From the NCBI GenBank assembly GCA_051649605.1, contig JBOFHK010000022.1:52042-116041 (forward strand): a stretch of DNA of 64,000 nt, given 5' to 3'. Under the pieces are notes generated by a model that ran no database searches, was not told the DNA's origin, and saw only the letters and a list, made by a program, of their open reading frames with translations. Positions 1 to 7,958 of this stretch are shown piece after piece. The translations under genes and the position numbers were made by a program. The stretch is from Brevinema_A sp051649605. Lineage in GTDB: Bacteria; Spirochaetota; Brevinematia; Brevinematales; Brevinemataceae. Within the stretch, counting starts at the first letter, position 1. Each line of letters begins with the position of its first letter.

Positions 1-410
1 CACACATTATTGAAGCTCAAATTTTATTTCAAGAAAAAAAAAGATCGGATCTTGTAGAATCATTAACCGATATTCTTAATTTTACACGAGAAATTTTACG
101 ATGTGAAGTACTAAATATAGAATTTCCTGATAGAGAAATCTTAGGGATGACAAGCCAAGAGATTAGAGAAAAATCTCATAATCCTCAAAAGTATTTTCAT
201 TTAAAGCAAATGGTTCTTGTTCATTATAGACAAGGTGCTATCGTTGCAAAATGTAATACCTTACGTGCCTATTCTCGCGAATGTGAACTCTCAGCAGTAC
301 AAGCGTATAGAAGTGGTGATCATATCAATCAAAACTCATTGATACAAGCATTAAATAGACTAAGTTCTTCTTTTCATATTTTAATGTATCAAGAATTATC
401 CCAAAAGTAG
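1..410 (+). CDS. eutT: EutT-type cobalamin adenosyltransferase, C-terminal part (5' end outside window)
   Basis: The open frame enters the window from the left (codons in register from base 3) and ends with TAG at 408-410. About 135 residues are visible. The segment with LRAYSRECELSAVQAY followed by LIQALNRLSSSFHILM matches the C-terminal helical core of EutT/PduO-like ATP:cob(I)alamin adenosyltransferases. These enzymes make the adenosyl-B12 cofactor needed by ethanolamine ammonia-lyase. The next gene, a PduL phosphotransacylase, starts 6 bases downstream, and the eut gene order continues, which supports the assignment. The zinc-binding N-terminal part is not visible. The ATG at 147 is internal, since coding sequence continues upstream without a stop. 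Confidence 0.82.
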   Translation, partial: HIIEAQILFQEKKRSDLVESLTDILNFTREILRCEVLNIEFPDREILGMTSQEIREKSHNPQKYFHLKQMVLVHYRQGAIVAKCNTLRAYSRECELSAVQAYRSGDHINQNSLIQALNRLSSSFHILMYQELSQK

Positions 411-416
411 GATCGT

Positions 417-1043
417 ATGGATAAAAATTTATTAGTTGAAAAAATTTGTGAACGAATGTTAGACTGTGGTCTCGTAATGATCGAAATTTCAGCACGACAT
501 ATCCATCTCACTCAAGATGATGTTTATCAACTATTCGGTATCGGTCATCAATTAACATTCATTCGGGAACTTTCTCAAAAAGGTCAATTTCTTTGTAAAG
601 AACGAGTAGATATTACAGGACCACGAGGCACATTACGTAACGTCGCCATTTTAGGCCCTTGTCGTAATAGTACCCAAGTAGAGCTTGCCATTGCAGAAGC
701 TCGAAAAATTGGTATTGATGCCCCTATCCGACTTTCTGGAGACACAAAGGATACTCCTGGTACTACCATTAGTTTTGAAAATAAGCATATTAAATCCTCC
801 GAAGGAGTAATTATTGCCAAAAGGCATATCCACATAACTCCTCAAGAAGCAAAGCGTCTCAATCTCAGTCAAGGAGAGTCTGTATCTGTTCAAGTTTTAG
901 GAGTAAATCGTACCTTAACTTTTGATGATACTATTATTCGGATTAACGAAACAGCAAGCCTAGCCATGCATATTGATATTGAGGAAGCTAATGCTGCTGG
1001 TATTTCTAAATTAGGCTATGGATTAATTCAAAAGGCTAAATAA
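417..1043 (+). CDS. pduL: PduL/EutD-type phosphate acyltransferase (microcompartment phosphotransacylase)
   Basis: A 208-aa protein of normal PduL length. PduL converts acetyl-CoA plus phosphate to acetyl-phosphate and CoA inside or beside the ethanolamine microcompartment, recycling CoA. Two tandem half-domains are visible: the first with ISARHIHLT near residue 25 and GPRGTLRNVAILGPCR near 70-85, the second with IIAKRHIHITPQEA near 133-146. The paired RHIH motifs supply the metal-binding histidines. It lies between eutT and the eutJ remnant, as in Firmicute-type eut operons. The ATG follows a GGATCG site that overlaps the end of eutT. Confidence 0.92.
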   Translation: MDKNLLVEKICERMLDCGLVMIEISARHIHLTQDDVYQLFGIGHQLTFIRELSQKGQFLCKERVDITGPRGTLRNVAILGPCRNSTQVELAIAEARKIGIDAPIRLSGDTKDTPGTTISFENKHIKSSEGVIIAKRHIHITPQEAKRLNLSQGESVSVQVLGVNRTLTFDDTIIRINETASLAMHIDIEEANAAGISKLGYGLIQKAK

Positions 1044-1045
1044 TC

Positions 1046-1652
1046 ATGATAGATTTTTCCAAAGTAAACAAATTAGTAAAAGTAGTAGAAAAAAATCCTT
1101 CACTAACCACAAAAAATAACGAAAGGTACAAAAATCAAAGTGGAAATCGATTTAGGTATGATGTATAGCGTTATTATTGTTTGTGATGAAAACGAGACTC
1201 CTTCATATTGTAAACTTCGGCAAACGATAGTTTAGTTGTTGATTATACCAAAGCTCGCTATATTATTGAAGAATTAAAAAAGAAGCTAAAGACAGCTTAG
1301 GGGTTGTATTTACCAAAATATATATTACTGTTCCTCTTCAAATTTCTAAAGCTAATATAAAAACAAATCGTTATATTGTTGAGAGTGTAGGACTTAAAGT
1401 AAGCTCTATCGAAGATGATCCTACCACAGTTAATAAAATATTATAAATACAAAATGGAGCATTTGTTGGTATTGGAGATGGGACAATAGGCACTGAGATT
1501 ATTCAAAAAATGGCAACCATCATCCAAAACATCTAGAGCGATATATTAAAAATACCATAAAGATAAAAACTAATAAACTATATAATTCTTTTCTTGTTAC
1601 CACATTAGGAATGGGAATTAAGTTACCTAATAGATATGGTTTAGGAGAAAAA
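1046..1652 (+). pseudogene. eutJ: EutJ chaperone-like gene, decayed (multiple frameshifts, stops and a deletion)
   Basis: No long frame exists here, but pieces in different frames line up in order with EutJ, the Hsp70/actin-fold protein of eut operons. In order they are KVEIDLGMMYSVIIVCDE (ATPase phosphate-1-like motif), VVDYTKARYIIEELKKK, ITVPLQISKANIKTNRYIVE with SVGLKVSSIEDDPTTVNK, then a stop, QNGAFVGIGDGTIG (equivalent of the family's DIGGGTTG), QKMATIIQNI, and finally NSFLVTTLGMGIKLPNR, matching the family's C-terminal SLFxTPLxIA. Roughly 60 residues between the GGG motif and the QKMA segment are missing. At least three frameshifts and several stops are needed. The position between pduL and eutN is where eutJ is expected. 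Homology is from recalled family sequences, not a search. Confidence 0.75.
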
Positions 1653-1653
1653 A

Positions 1654-1911
1654 ATGACCCTAGTAGAATTTATAAGTTCTGTGTGTAAAGAAGTTTTAAT
1701 AGAAGAAAACTTCTTTACCAATTCCATTAAGAAAGAAAATAAAAAAATATATAAAAATACACCAAATAAACCCTCTTCGTTAATTTCCGAAGCTATTTTA
1801 AAGCAAATGATTCAACAGGGAACTGTACATACCTTGTCAGAAAATTATCGGTTCACTCCATTGGCACGAGATTTATTTAGAGAGTATAATAACAAAAAAA
1901 ACAAGAGGTAG
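1654..1911 (+). CDS. Small unknown protein of the eut operon
   Basis: An 85-aa protein with a good ribosome site (AGGAGA, 1643-1648) and an ATG immediately after the eutJ remnant; eutN starts 3 bases after its stop. The first 18 residues (LVEFISSVCKEVLIEE) could form an amphipathic helix like the short peptides that target cargo to bacterial microcompartments. The lysine- and asparagine-rich middle is low complexity. The C-terminal part contains RFTPLARDLFREY, resembling the TPxARDxLRE motif near the N-termini of EutT and EutQ-type proteins. I do not recognise a named family. It may be a diverged EutK- or EutT-like fragment, or a genuine small shell-associated protein. Given the damaged gene next to it, ongoing decay is possible. 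Confidence 0.55.
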   Translation: MTLVEFISSVCKEVLIEENFFTNSIKKENKKIYKNTPNKPSSLISEAILKQMIQQGTVHTLSENYRFTPLARDLFREYNNKKNKR

Positions 1912-1914
1912 ACT

Positions 1915-2187
1915 ATGATTATCGGAAATGTCATCGGAAATATTTGGGCAACAAAAAAAGACGAAGGGCTTAATGGGTTAAAACTCCTTATTGTTGAACC
2001 GATCAACGTAAAAACAGGACAAAAGAAAACTCCATTTGTAGCAGCTGATATTGTTGGAGCAGGTATTGGAGAACGAGTTTTAGTCATTCATGGAAGTGTG
2101 GCACGCTATGCGGCAAGTAAAAACGCTTCTTACTCAGTAGATGCGGTGATTGTTGGAATCATTGACGATTTAGAAGTGAATCCATAA
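1915..2187 (+). CDS. eutN: EutN/CcmL family microcompartment vertex protein
   Basis: A 90-aa protein, typical for EutN/CcmL. These form pentamers that cap the vertices of the polyhedral shell. The sequence starts MIIGNVIGNIWATKKDEGLN and contains KLLIVEPIN, then VAADIVGAGIGERVLVIHGS and ends VDAVIVGIIDDLE, the family's beta-barrel pattern with the GAGxGxxVLVxxGS turn. It sits in the eut operon with 3-base spacing to the upstream small gene and 12 bases to the next gene. This is the only shell protein visible; hexameric shell genes (eutM, L, S) presumably lie upstream of the window. Confidence 0.93.
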   Translation: MIIGNVIGNIWATKKDEGLNGLKLLIVEPINVKTGQKKTPFVAADIVGAGIGERVLVIHGSVARYAASKNASYSVDAVIVGIIDDLEVNP

Positions 2188-2199
2188 AAGGAGAGTATT

Positions 2200-2508
2200 A
2201 TGAAGTTGATTTCTCTAAAAAATATAGAAGAAATATATACAGAAGGTCAAAACAAATTAGTTATTTCTAGTAAACAGATTATTACACCATCTGTACATGA
2301 TTTTTTTCGTTCTAAAGGAGTGTCTATTGTTTATTATGATACTAAATCAAAAAATCCCCCTTCAACATCGTCTTCCTCTACCTCTGTAGATTCAGAATTG
2401 ATAACACGAATCACAAGCTTATTGGTTAATAAATATAAAATAACCAATACTCAAGAACTAACATTACTTGTTACAAAAGTTATAAATAAAATAAAAGATA
2501 TTCCATAA
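2200..2508 (+). CDS. Free-standing EutQ N-terminal-like domain protein
   Basis: A 102-aa protein preceded by AAAGGAGAG. Its first half, MKLISLKNIEEIYTEGQNKL followed by IITPSVHDFFRSKGVSIVYYD, resembles the roughly 50-residue N-terminal segment of enterobacterial EutQ (KLITANDIREAHARGE...SIITPEAREV). The EutQ of this operon (3664-4107) lacks that segment and is cupin-only, so here the two parts appear as separate genes with eutH between them. After a serine/threonine-rich linker (near 54-63), the C-terminal 35 residues form a helical segment that could be another targeting or assembly helix. Comparable small genes before eutH occur in Firmicute eut operons, to my recollection. Function unknown; the homology is recalled and weak. 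Confidence 0.5.
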   Translation: MKLISLKNIEEIYTEGQNKLVISSKQIITPSVHDFFRSKGVSIVYYDTKSKNPPSTSSSSTSVDSELITRITSLLVNKYKITNTQELTLLVTKVINKIKDIP

Positions 2509-2554
2509 AGTTCGATCAACATAGTCTACCAAAAAACAAACACAGGAGACAAAT

Positions 2555-3652
2555 ATGAGTATTAATGATATTATAATCTACCTTATGGTATTTTTTATGA
2601 CCTTAGGGGGATTAGACAAAATTTACGAGATTTTTACTGGAAAAAGTTTTGGTTTATCAGCACAATTTCAAGAAGGAATTATGGCTATGGGAGCATTAGC
2701 TTTAGCAATGGTTGGAGCGATCTCTATTGCCCCTGTATTAGGTAAAATCCTACTTCCTATTGTTGGCCCTATATATCAAGCTTTAGGTGCTGATCCAGCA
2801 ATGTTCGCTACAACACTTCTTGCAAACGATATGGGCGGATACCCCTTAGCAATGGAACTTGCTAAAACTCCTGAAATTGGTCGTTTTGCGGGATTAATTT
2901 TAGGGTCTATGTTTGGTCCTACAATCGTATTTACAATCCCTGTTGCTTTAAGTATCATTCATACAGACGATCGTCCCTACTTAGCTCAAGGAGTTTTAGC
3001 AGGTCTTATTACAATTCCTTTAGGCTGTCTCGTAGGTGGATTAATGTTAGGGCATACTTTTGGAGAACTATTAACAAATTTATTTCCCGTGGTAATTGTT
3101 GCAGTACTGATTGTTACAGGCTTAATTACCATACCCAATCAAATGACAAAAGGATTTATCGTTTTTGGAAAAATCGTCGTAGCAATCATCACCCTCGCCT
3201 TAATTGCTGCAATTATTGAAAAACTAACAGGATTTATCGTTATTCCAGGAATGGCACCAATTTCAGAAGGAATTAGTGTTGTAGGAGAAATTGCCATTGT
3301 ATTAGCAGGGGCATTTCCTCTCGTATTTATTATTACTAAAGTCTTCAAAAAGCCATTATTACAATTGGGGAGTCTCATGGGGGTAAACGAATCATCCGCT
3401 GCAGGCTTTATAGCAACTCTAGCCAATAATATTCCCATGTTTTCTATGATGAAAGATATGGATACTCGAGGTAAAATTATCAATACAGCTTTTGCGGTGA
3501 GTGCCTCCTTCGTATTTGGGGATCACCTTGGTTTTACTGCAGGGATTGAACCTAGCTATATTTTTCCAATGATTGTAGGTAAATTAGTTGGTGGAATCAC
3601 CGCCGTTGGGGTTGCTTTATTAATTACCATGAAAATGAAGACTGTCAAATAA
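2555..3652 (+). CDS. eutH: EutH ethanolamine transporter
   Basis: A 365-aa polytopic membrane protein with about ten hydrophobic segments, matching EutH, the permease for ethanolamine uptake at low concentration or low pH. Recognisable EutH stretches are FMTLGGLDKIYE at the N-terminus, QEGIMAMGALALAMVGA (near 39-55), LLANDMGGYPLA (near 88-99) and GSLMGVNESSAAGFIATLAN in the second half. An AGGAGA site lies 7 bases before the ATG. EutQ follows 11 bases after the stop, so it is in the same transcript. Confidence 0.93.
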   Translation: MSINDIIIYLMVFFMTLGGLDKIYEIFTGKSFGLSAQFQEGIMAMGALALAMVGAISIAPVLGKILLPIVGPIYQALGADPAMFATTLLANDMGGYPLAMELAKTPEIGRFAGLILGSMFGPTIVFTIPVALSIIHTDDRPYLAQGVLAGLITIPLGCLVGGLMLGHTFGELLTNLFPVVIVAVLIVTGLITIPNQMTKGFIVFGKIVVAIITLALIAAIIEKLTGFIVIPGMAPISEGISVVGEIAIVLAGAFPLVFIITKVFKKPLLQLGSLMGVNESSAAGFIATLANNIPMFSMMKDMDTRGKIINTAFAVSASFVFGDHLGFTAGIEPSYIFPMIVGKLVGGITAVGVALLITMKMKTVK

Positions 3653-3663
3653 AGGAGCAAAAT

Positions 3664-4107
3664 ATGCAGGACATTAGAGTTTTGGTCGAAGAAGTCATTG
3701 CTCGTATCCTTAATGAAACGGAGCAAGATTTTCCTTTTGATCGTCAAACGATTAGTGGAGGAATCACCCTTATTAAAACTAAAACTGTAAAACCAGCTCC
3801 TTTTGAAGTAAATGGGAACAAAATCAAAAATGTTTATGTAACAGATGTACTAACTTTAGAAGAAAGTCCCCGTTTAGGTGTTGCTGTTATGGAAATGAAC
3901 GCTACAGAATTCCCATGGACTCTTCATTATGATGAACTAGATTATATTGTTGATGGAGAATTAGAAATTGAAGCAAACGGTCAAACAGTTATGGGGAAAT
4001 CTGGAGATATGATTTATATTCCGAAAGATAGTAGTATTATTTTTAGATCAAAAAACCAGTCCCGTTTTATTTGTGTGATGTATCCAGCTAATTGGTCAGA
4101 ATTATAG
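3664..4107 (+). CDS. eutQ: EutQ cupin protein (short form)
   Basis: A 147-aa protein with the EutQ cupin fold: ALTFEES-like VLTLEESPRLGVAVMEM, then FPWTLHYDELDYIVDGELEI and KSGDMIYIPKDSSIIF. EutQ is reported to have acetate kinase activity in Salmonella and is needed for anaerobic ethanolamine use. The enterobacterial protein is about 230 residues; the N-terminal domain is absent here, and a similar domain is encoded separately at 2200-2508. The first 16 residues (MQDIRVLVEEVIARIL) resemble an amphipathic microcompartment encapsulation peptide, which is inference. A GGAGC site precedes the ATG. Confidence 0.88.
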   Translation: MQDIRVLVEEVIARILNETEQDFPFDRQTISGGITLIKTKTVKPAPFEVNGNKIKNVYVTDVLTLEESPRLGVAVMEMNATEFPWTLHYDELDYIVDGELEIEANGQTVMGKSGDMIYIPKDSSIIFRSKNQSRFICVMYPANWSEL

Positions 4108-4115
4108 GGGGTCAT

Positions 4116-5237
4116 ATGAGTAGATTAACGTTAAAAACCAAAGTATTTTCAGGAGAAAATTATACTACCCAGTTTGATTACCTACCTTATAAAAAAATCC
4201 TCATTGTAACAGATAAAATTATGAGTAAAATAGGACTTTATAATGTACTTATTACTCAATTCAAAAAACATAATATTCAGTATCATATTTTTGATGATGT
4301 TGAGCCAAATCCTTCTTTTGAAACAGTAACTAATGGTGTTACTGAATTAATAAATTTTCTTCCCGATGCAGTAATTGCCTTAGGAGGGGGGTCGGTAATT
4401 GACGCAACAAAAGGAGTCCTCTACTATGGTAAAGAAGTTTACGCTAAACTTGACCAACCTTACTGGAAACCAACTTTTATTGCTATTCCTACTACAAGCG
4501 GCGCTGGTTCAGAAGTTACGTCTTATGCCGTTATCACTGACACCCAGAAACAACTAAAAATCCCCATTGTTTCCGATGATATTATTCCTAATATTGCTAT
4601 TTTAGATCCTTTGATGACAAAAAGTTGTCCTCCAAAAATTACAGCAGAAAGTGGAATTGATGTATTAACTCATGCCTTAGAATCTTACGTTGCTACAGAT
4701 TCCAATATGTTTACAGAAGCGTTAGCAGAGAAAGTCTGTTCTATCGTCTTTCAGGAATTAATTACCGTCGTTGAAAATGGAGAAAATCTAAAGGCACGAC
4801 TCGCTATGCATGAAGCATCCTGTATGGCAGGTCTTGCTTTTACAAATTCAGGATTAGGCTTGAATCATGCGATGTCTCATAGCTTGGGGGGATACTTCCA
4901 TATTCCTCATGGACGCTCTAATGCTCTTTTGATGCCTCATATAATTCGATTTAATCAAATATCTTCCTCTCATAAATATCAACAAATTTCATCTTTACTT
5001 GGTTTTCCTGCTCAAACACCAGAAGAAGGAGTCACTTCTCTCTTGGTAGGTATTGAGTATTTATGTGAAAAAATCCACTTAGAACGAAAAGTAACAGATT
5101 TTGGAGTATCTCAAGAGAAATATCTCTCAGCAATCCCTCAAATGGCACATTCCGCATACCATGATCCTTGTTTGATAACAAATCCCATTAAACCTACAAT
5201 ACAAGAAATTGAATCAATATATCGTTTAATCGTATAA
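4116..5237 (+). CDS. eutG: Iron-containing alcohol dehydrogenase, EutG/PduQ type
   Basis: A 373-aa group III (iron) alcohol dehydrogenase, expected to reduce acetaldehyde to ethanol and regenerate NAD+ for the ethanolamine pathway. Visible motifs are the NAD-binding GGGSVIDATKG and PTTSGAGSEVTSYAVI. The metal-binding region includes ALESYVAT preceded by DVLTH, then GLGLNHAMSHSLGGYF and HIPHGRSNALLMPH, supplying the family's histidine ligands. I chose ATG 4116 because AGGGGG (4106-4111) is placed correctly before it and the start then lies just after the eutQ stop. An in-frame ATG at 4092 lies inside eutQ and has no ribosome site. It is the last gene of the eut operon, followed by a weak hairpin. 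Confidence 0.88.
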   Translation: MSRLTLKTKVFSGENYTTQFDYLPYKKILIVTDKIMSKIGLYNVLITQFKKHNIQYHIFDDVEPNPSFETVTNGVTELINFLPDAVIALGGGSVIDATKGVLYYGKEVYAKLDQPYWKPTFIAIPTTSGAGSEVTSYAVITDTQKQLKIPIVSDDIIPNIAILDPLMTKSCPPKITAESGIDVLTHALESYVATDSNMFTEALAEKVCSIVFQELITVVENGENLKARLAMHEASCMAGLAFTNSGLGLNHAMSHSLGGYFHIPHGRSNALLMPHIIRFNQISSSHKYQQISSLLGFPAQTPEEGVTSLLVGIEYLCEKIHLERKVTDFGVSQEKYLSAIPQMAHSAYHDPCLITNPIKPTIQEIESIYRLIV

Positions 5238-5553
5238 GAGCAAAATATAAATTCATCAAAAAAAACAGCAAATGATTTATTGCTTGCTGTTTACCTTATT
5301 CTATTCTTAATACGTAGTTTTTTAGATGAATATCTTTCCCAAACCATAGCCTACTACTAAATAGAATCTAAATGACGTTTTCGATAGAGTACTACTTACT
5401 TATTATATTAACTATATACGTTTATAGAGCCTATTAGTATTAATGATTACTTATTGGTATATTCTTTATATTATATTGTTCTTACTTATCATTATTATCT
5501 TATAAAAATTATTACCCTATATATCTACCTCATTAAGGATTTATAATCAATAT
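5238..5553. other. Gene-free spacer between the eut operon and the LarA-like gene
   Basis: About 316 bases of very AT-rich sequence between convergent genes. Apart from the hairpin at 5263-5292 I see no open frame with a ribosome site, no RNA gene and no repeat shared with other parts of the window. Confidence 0.6.
5263..5292 (+). terminator. Weak hairpin after the eut operon
   Basis: AAACAGCAA pairs with TTGCTGTTT across an 11-12 base loop, 26 bases after the eutG stop. The downstream side (ACCTTATTCTATTC) is only moderately T-rich, so this is a plausible but weak intrinsic terminator. It is preceded by an A-run, so it could act in both directions. Confidence 0.45.
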
Positions 5554-6822
5554 TTATTTTCTATCTTCTGATACCCACAAACCCAATGCTGGATTGGGAA
5601 TATAGTAGATTTCTTCACCATCTTCCAAAATATTAACACCAGGAGACAGGGTTTCCAGTTTATATTTTTTATAGGCTTGTTCTAAGGAGAGATATGTAAA
5701 ACCAACATTCTCGATTTCTTCTTTGGATAAATGTTGTACCGCATAGGTAATACTAAAGCGTCCATCACTCGACCCATGAATTAAGTGAGCCCCAACCATA
5801 TAAGAAGGTTTATCCTGAGAGTAATTGTCGTAGAATTTAAGGATATTCTCTCTTCCTCGATACCCATATTTTTGGATCAATTGATTAATTTCATCATTTT
5901 CACCAAATTGTCGGACACCTGGAGCTAAAATAATTAATTCTCCTCCATCGGCGATCAACATACGGGAACGATAAATCGCTTTATTTCCTACCCAAGTCGT
6001 TTTAAACTCCTGTTCATCTAAAAAAGCAACAATTTTTTTAAAAGATTTAGGGCTATAGGTAATATTATGCTTTTGACTTAAAGCAACAGCTTTTTCAAAA
6101 GCTACTCTATCCCGAGCTTTACTTTCAAACACCCCAAGCAATTTATCACCAAGGGAAGAAACAACCGTTAATAAATAGACAAGAGGCATCTGCTGAGTAA
6201 AATGTTGTTCGGTATAATCATACAATAAACGAGCTGGAGCAAAATCTTTACCCATTGCTTGCTCCATTCCACAAACAGCACTAGTCATATGGGTTTTATT
6301 AATCATTTGACGCCCACCACAACCAACAAATACATTTTTGGTATAGTTAGCCATGCCAACAACTTCATGAGGAACAACTTGTCCAATAGAAATAATAAGA
6401 TCATACCTACCTTCAATAAGTTCTCGATTGACTTCTATTTCTATATCTTCATCAAAAAAACCCTGAGAAATATCTTTCACCACTTCTTTTGGAATTTTCC
6501 CAATAGATATTGTCCCCTCTCTCCAATCATGCACTAAAAAACAAGATTTTGGAATCGTATTAGTAAACATTAAATCTAGCTCTTCATTGGTCATAGGCAT
6601 ATGAGTCCCTAAAGCGGGTATAATATTAATCATCATATCCGAATGAAGTTTTTTATAAAGTATTGTGGTGATAATTCCTGCACGGGAATATCCCCTCGTG
6701 TAGTCAGGAGGAATAATCAAAATCTTTTTTATGGATGGAGTAATATACTTTTTGATAAATTTATCTAAATAGTTTTCTAAATCACTATATTCAATCCCCT
6801 GTTCATGAATTAATTCGATCAT
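5554..6822 (-). CDS. LarA-like protein (DUF2088, nickel-pincer lactate racemase superfamily)
   Basis: A 422-aa protein with the LarA two-domain length. Near residue 39 is PPDYTRG, matching the PDxTR motif of the nucleotide-cofactor-binding N-terminal domain, followed by IIPALGTHMPMTNEEL, matching the family's GTHRPxTxxE. LarA uses a nickel-pincer nucleotide to racemise 2-hydroxy acids. No cofactor-synthesis genes (larB, larC, larE) are in the window. In the region where characterised LarA carries its cofactor-linked lysine (GGxK), this protein reads GCGGRQMINKTHM, so the lysine is displaced or absent. It may belong to a LarA-homologue subgroup with another substrate. A GGAGG site lies 7 bases before the ATG. 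It appears monocistronic or leads a short minus-strand set. Confidence 0.78.
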   Translation of the reverse strand: MIELIHEQGIEYSDLENYLDKFIKKYITPSIKKILIIPPDYTRGYSRAGIITTILYKKLHSDMMINIIPALGTHMPMTNEELDLMFTNTIPKSCFLVHDWREGTISIGKIPKEVVKDISQGFFDEDIEIEVNRELIEGRYDLIISIGQVVPHEVVGMANYTKNVFVGCGGRQMINKTHMTSAVCGMEQAMGKDFAPARLLYDYTEQHFTQQMPLVYLLTVVSSLGDKLLGVFESKARDRVAFEKAVALSQKHNITYSPKSFKKIVAFLDEQEFKTTWVGNKAIYRSRMLIADGGELIILAPGVRQFGENDEINQLIQKYGYRGRENILKFYDNYSQDKPSYMVGAHLIHGSSDGRFSITYAVQHLSKEEIENVGFTYLSLEQAYKKYKLETLSPGVNILEDGEEIYYIPNPALGLWVSEDRK

Positions 6823-6908
6823 AGTATCCCTCCATAGGATATATATTATTTTTCTTTCACTATATCTCTATTATAATTTCGATTAAAATCGTAGTTGAAC
6901 TAGTTTTA

Positions 6909-7415
6909 TTATTCACGGTATACAAAAATTAAGACCTGGATATTAGTAAAACCTTGTTTTTGAAACATATATAAGGCTTCTTTAATCGTTGCTCCAGAAG
7001 CATATACATCATCGATAAGTATAATTCTATCTTCTTTAGAAATTTTAGAAATATCAAGCTGAAATGCTGAATGAATATTATCAAATCGTTCTTCAAACGA
7101 CTGAATAAGTTTTTGCTCTTTGACAATTCGGGTAAATAATATTGTATCTACCAAGCGTATGGAATGAAATTCTGATATCTTTTGTGCAAACCATTTCATT
7201 GTATGGGTATAACGACTAGAAGGAATCCAAGTAATAATATCAAAAGAACGAGTAGTAAACCATTCGTGAAGAGATTTTAGTAAATCATTAGGGACATTGT
7301 TTGGATCTTTTTTAAAATTTTTTAATTCGACACCAAGTTTACCACTTAAATTTCCTAAAATATTAATAGGAATCGTATTAATAAGGAATTCTTTTTCATA
7401 AGGATCTATTATCAT
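6909..7415 (-). CDS. ComF-like phosphoribosyltransferase
   Basis: A 168-aa protein whose C-terminal part holds the PRPP-binding signature IILIDDVYASGATIKEA. It is preceded by a ComF-like stretch KEQKLIQSFEERFDNIHSAF, the equivalent of the family's RxTxxQxxLxxxxRxxNvxgAF. ComF proteins are linked to DNA uptake or recombination in other bacteria. The N-terminal CxxC zinc finger usual in ComF is absent; the protein starts directly with about 60 residues of different character. The ribosome site is weak. It lies 30 bases downstream of the membrane protein at 7446-7958 on the same strand, so co-transcription is possible. Confidence 0.7.
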   Translation of the reverse strand: MIIDPYEKEFLINTIPINILGNLSGKLGVELKNFKKDPNNVPNDLLKSLHEWFTTRSFDIITWIPSSRYTHTMKWFAQKISEFHSIRLVDTILFTRIVKEQKLIQSFEERFDNIHSAFQLDISKISKEDRIILIDDVYASGATIKEALYMFQKQGFTNIQVLIFVYRE

Positions 7416-7445
7416 AACGATACAACTATTTATTTGTTATCATTT

Positions 7446-7958
7446 TCAATGAGAATATTTACTAAAAATATTAAATGCAATAAAAGCAATAACAGTATTT
7501 AATATTATCCCATAACCACTATTAATAATACTCTGTATAATAAATTCAACAGATAATGATGAAATAAATGGAACTAATAACAAGACGGAAAATCGTGCGA
7601 TCCATAAGGAAATAATAAAATTTAATATAAAAGAGAGATTAAGTTTTTTACCACCCACAATTAATATTGTAAAAACAACTCCTTCAAATAATAATGTTTG
7701 AAAAATAGGAGAGGCAGGCATCCCCGTTAGTAACATATTAAGTGTAGGGTTTATTAATGCCAAAATTAATAGATTCTTCCAAGTGAGTATACTAGAACCT
7801 AAAGCTAAACAAAAATAAATAGGTAAAAATATTGTTCCTTTCATCCCTAATAGATGATATATTGGTGGTACTACCACAGCAATAATCGTAAGAACCATTA
7901 AGACTACTCTCTCACGCAAGGAGCCTATAGAAATTTTGCTTGTTAATAGATTCGTCAT
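7446..7958 (-). CDS. Integral membrane protein, ECF transporter S-component-like
   Basis: A 170-aa protein with five to six hydrophobic segments. The stretch from FLPIYFCLALGSS to LALINPTLNMLLTGMPASP resembles the substrate-binding (S) subunits of energy-coupling factor vitamin transporters, where a LP(M/I)HIPV segment precedes a SPxLSxLLTGMPP loop. The substrate cannot be told from sequence. No EcfA or EcfT genes are in the window; shared ECF modules are often encoded elsewhere. AAAGGAG lies 8 bases before the ATG. The assignment rests on pattern resemblance only. Confidence 0.5.
   Translation of the reverse strand: MTNLLTSKISIGSLRERVVLMVLTIIAVVVPPIYHLLGMKGTIFLPIYFCLALGSSILTWKNLLILALINPTLNMLLTGMPASPIFQTLLFEGVVFTILIVGGKKLNLSFILNFIISLWIARFSVLLLVPFISSLSVEFIIQSIINSGYGIILNTVIAFIAFNIFSKYSH

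Noticed and set aside
4092..4115. Earlier start for the iron alcohol dehydrogenase
   Set aside because: It lies inside eutQ without a ribosome site; ATG 4116 has AGGGGG at good distance.
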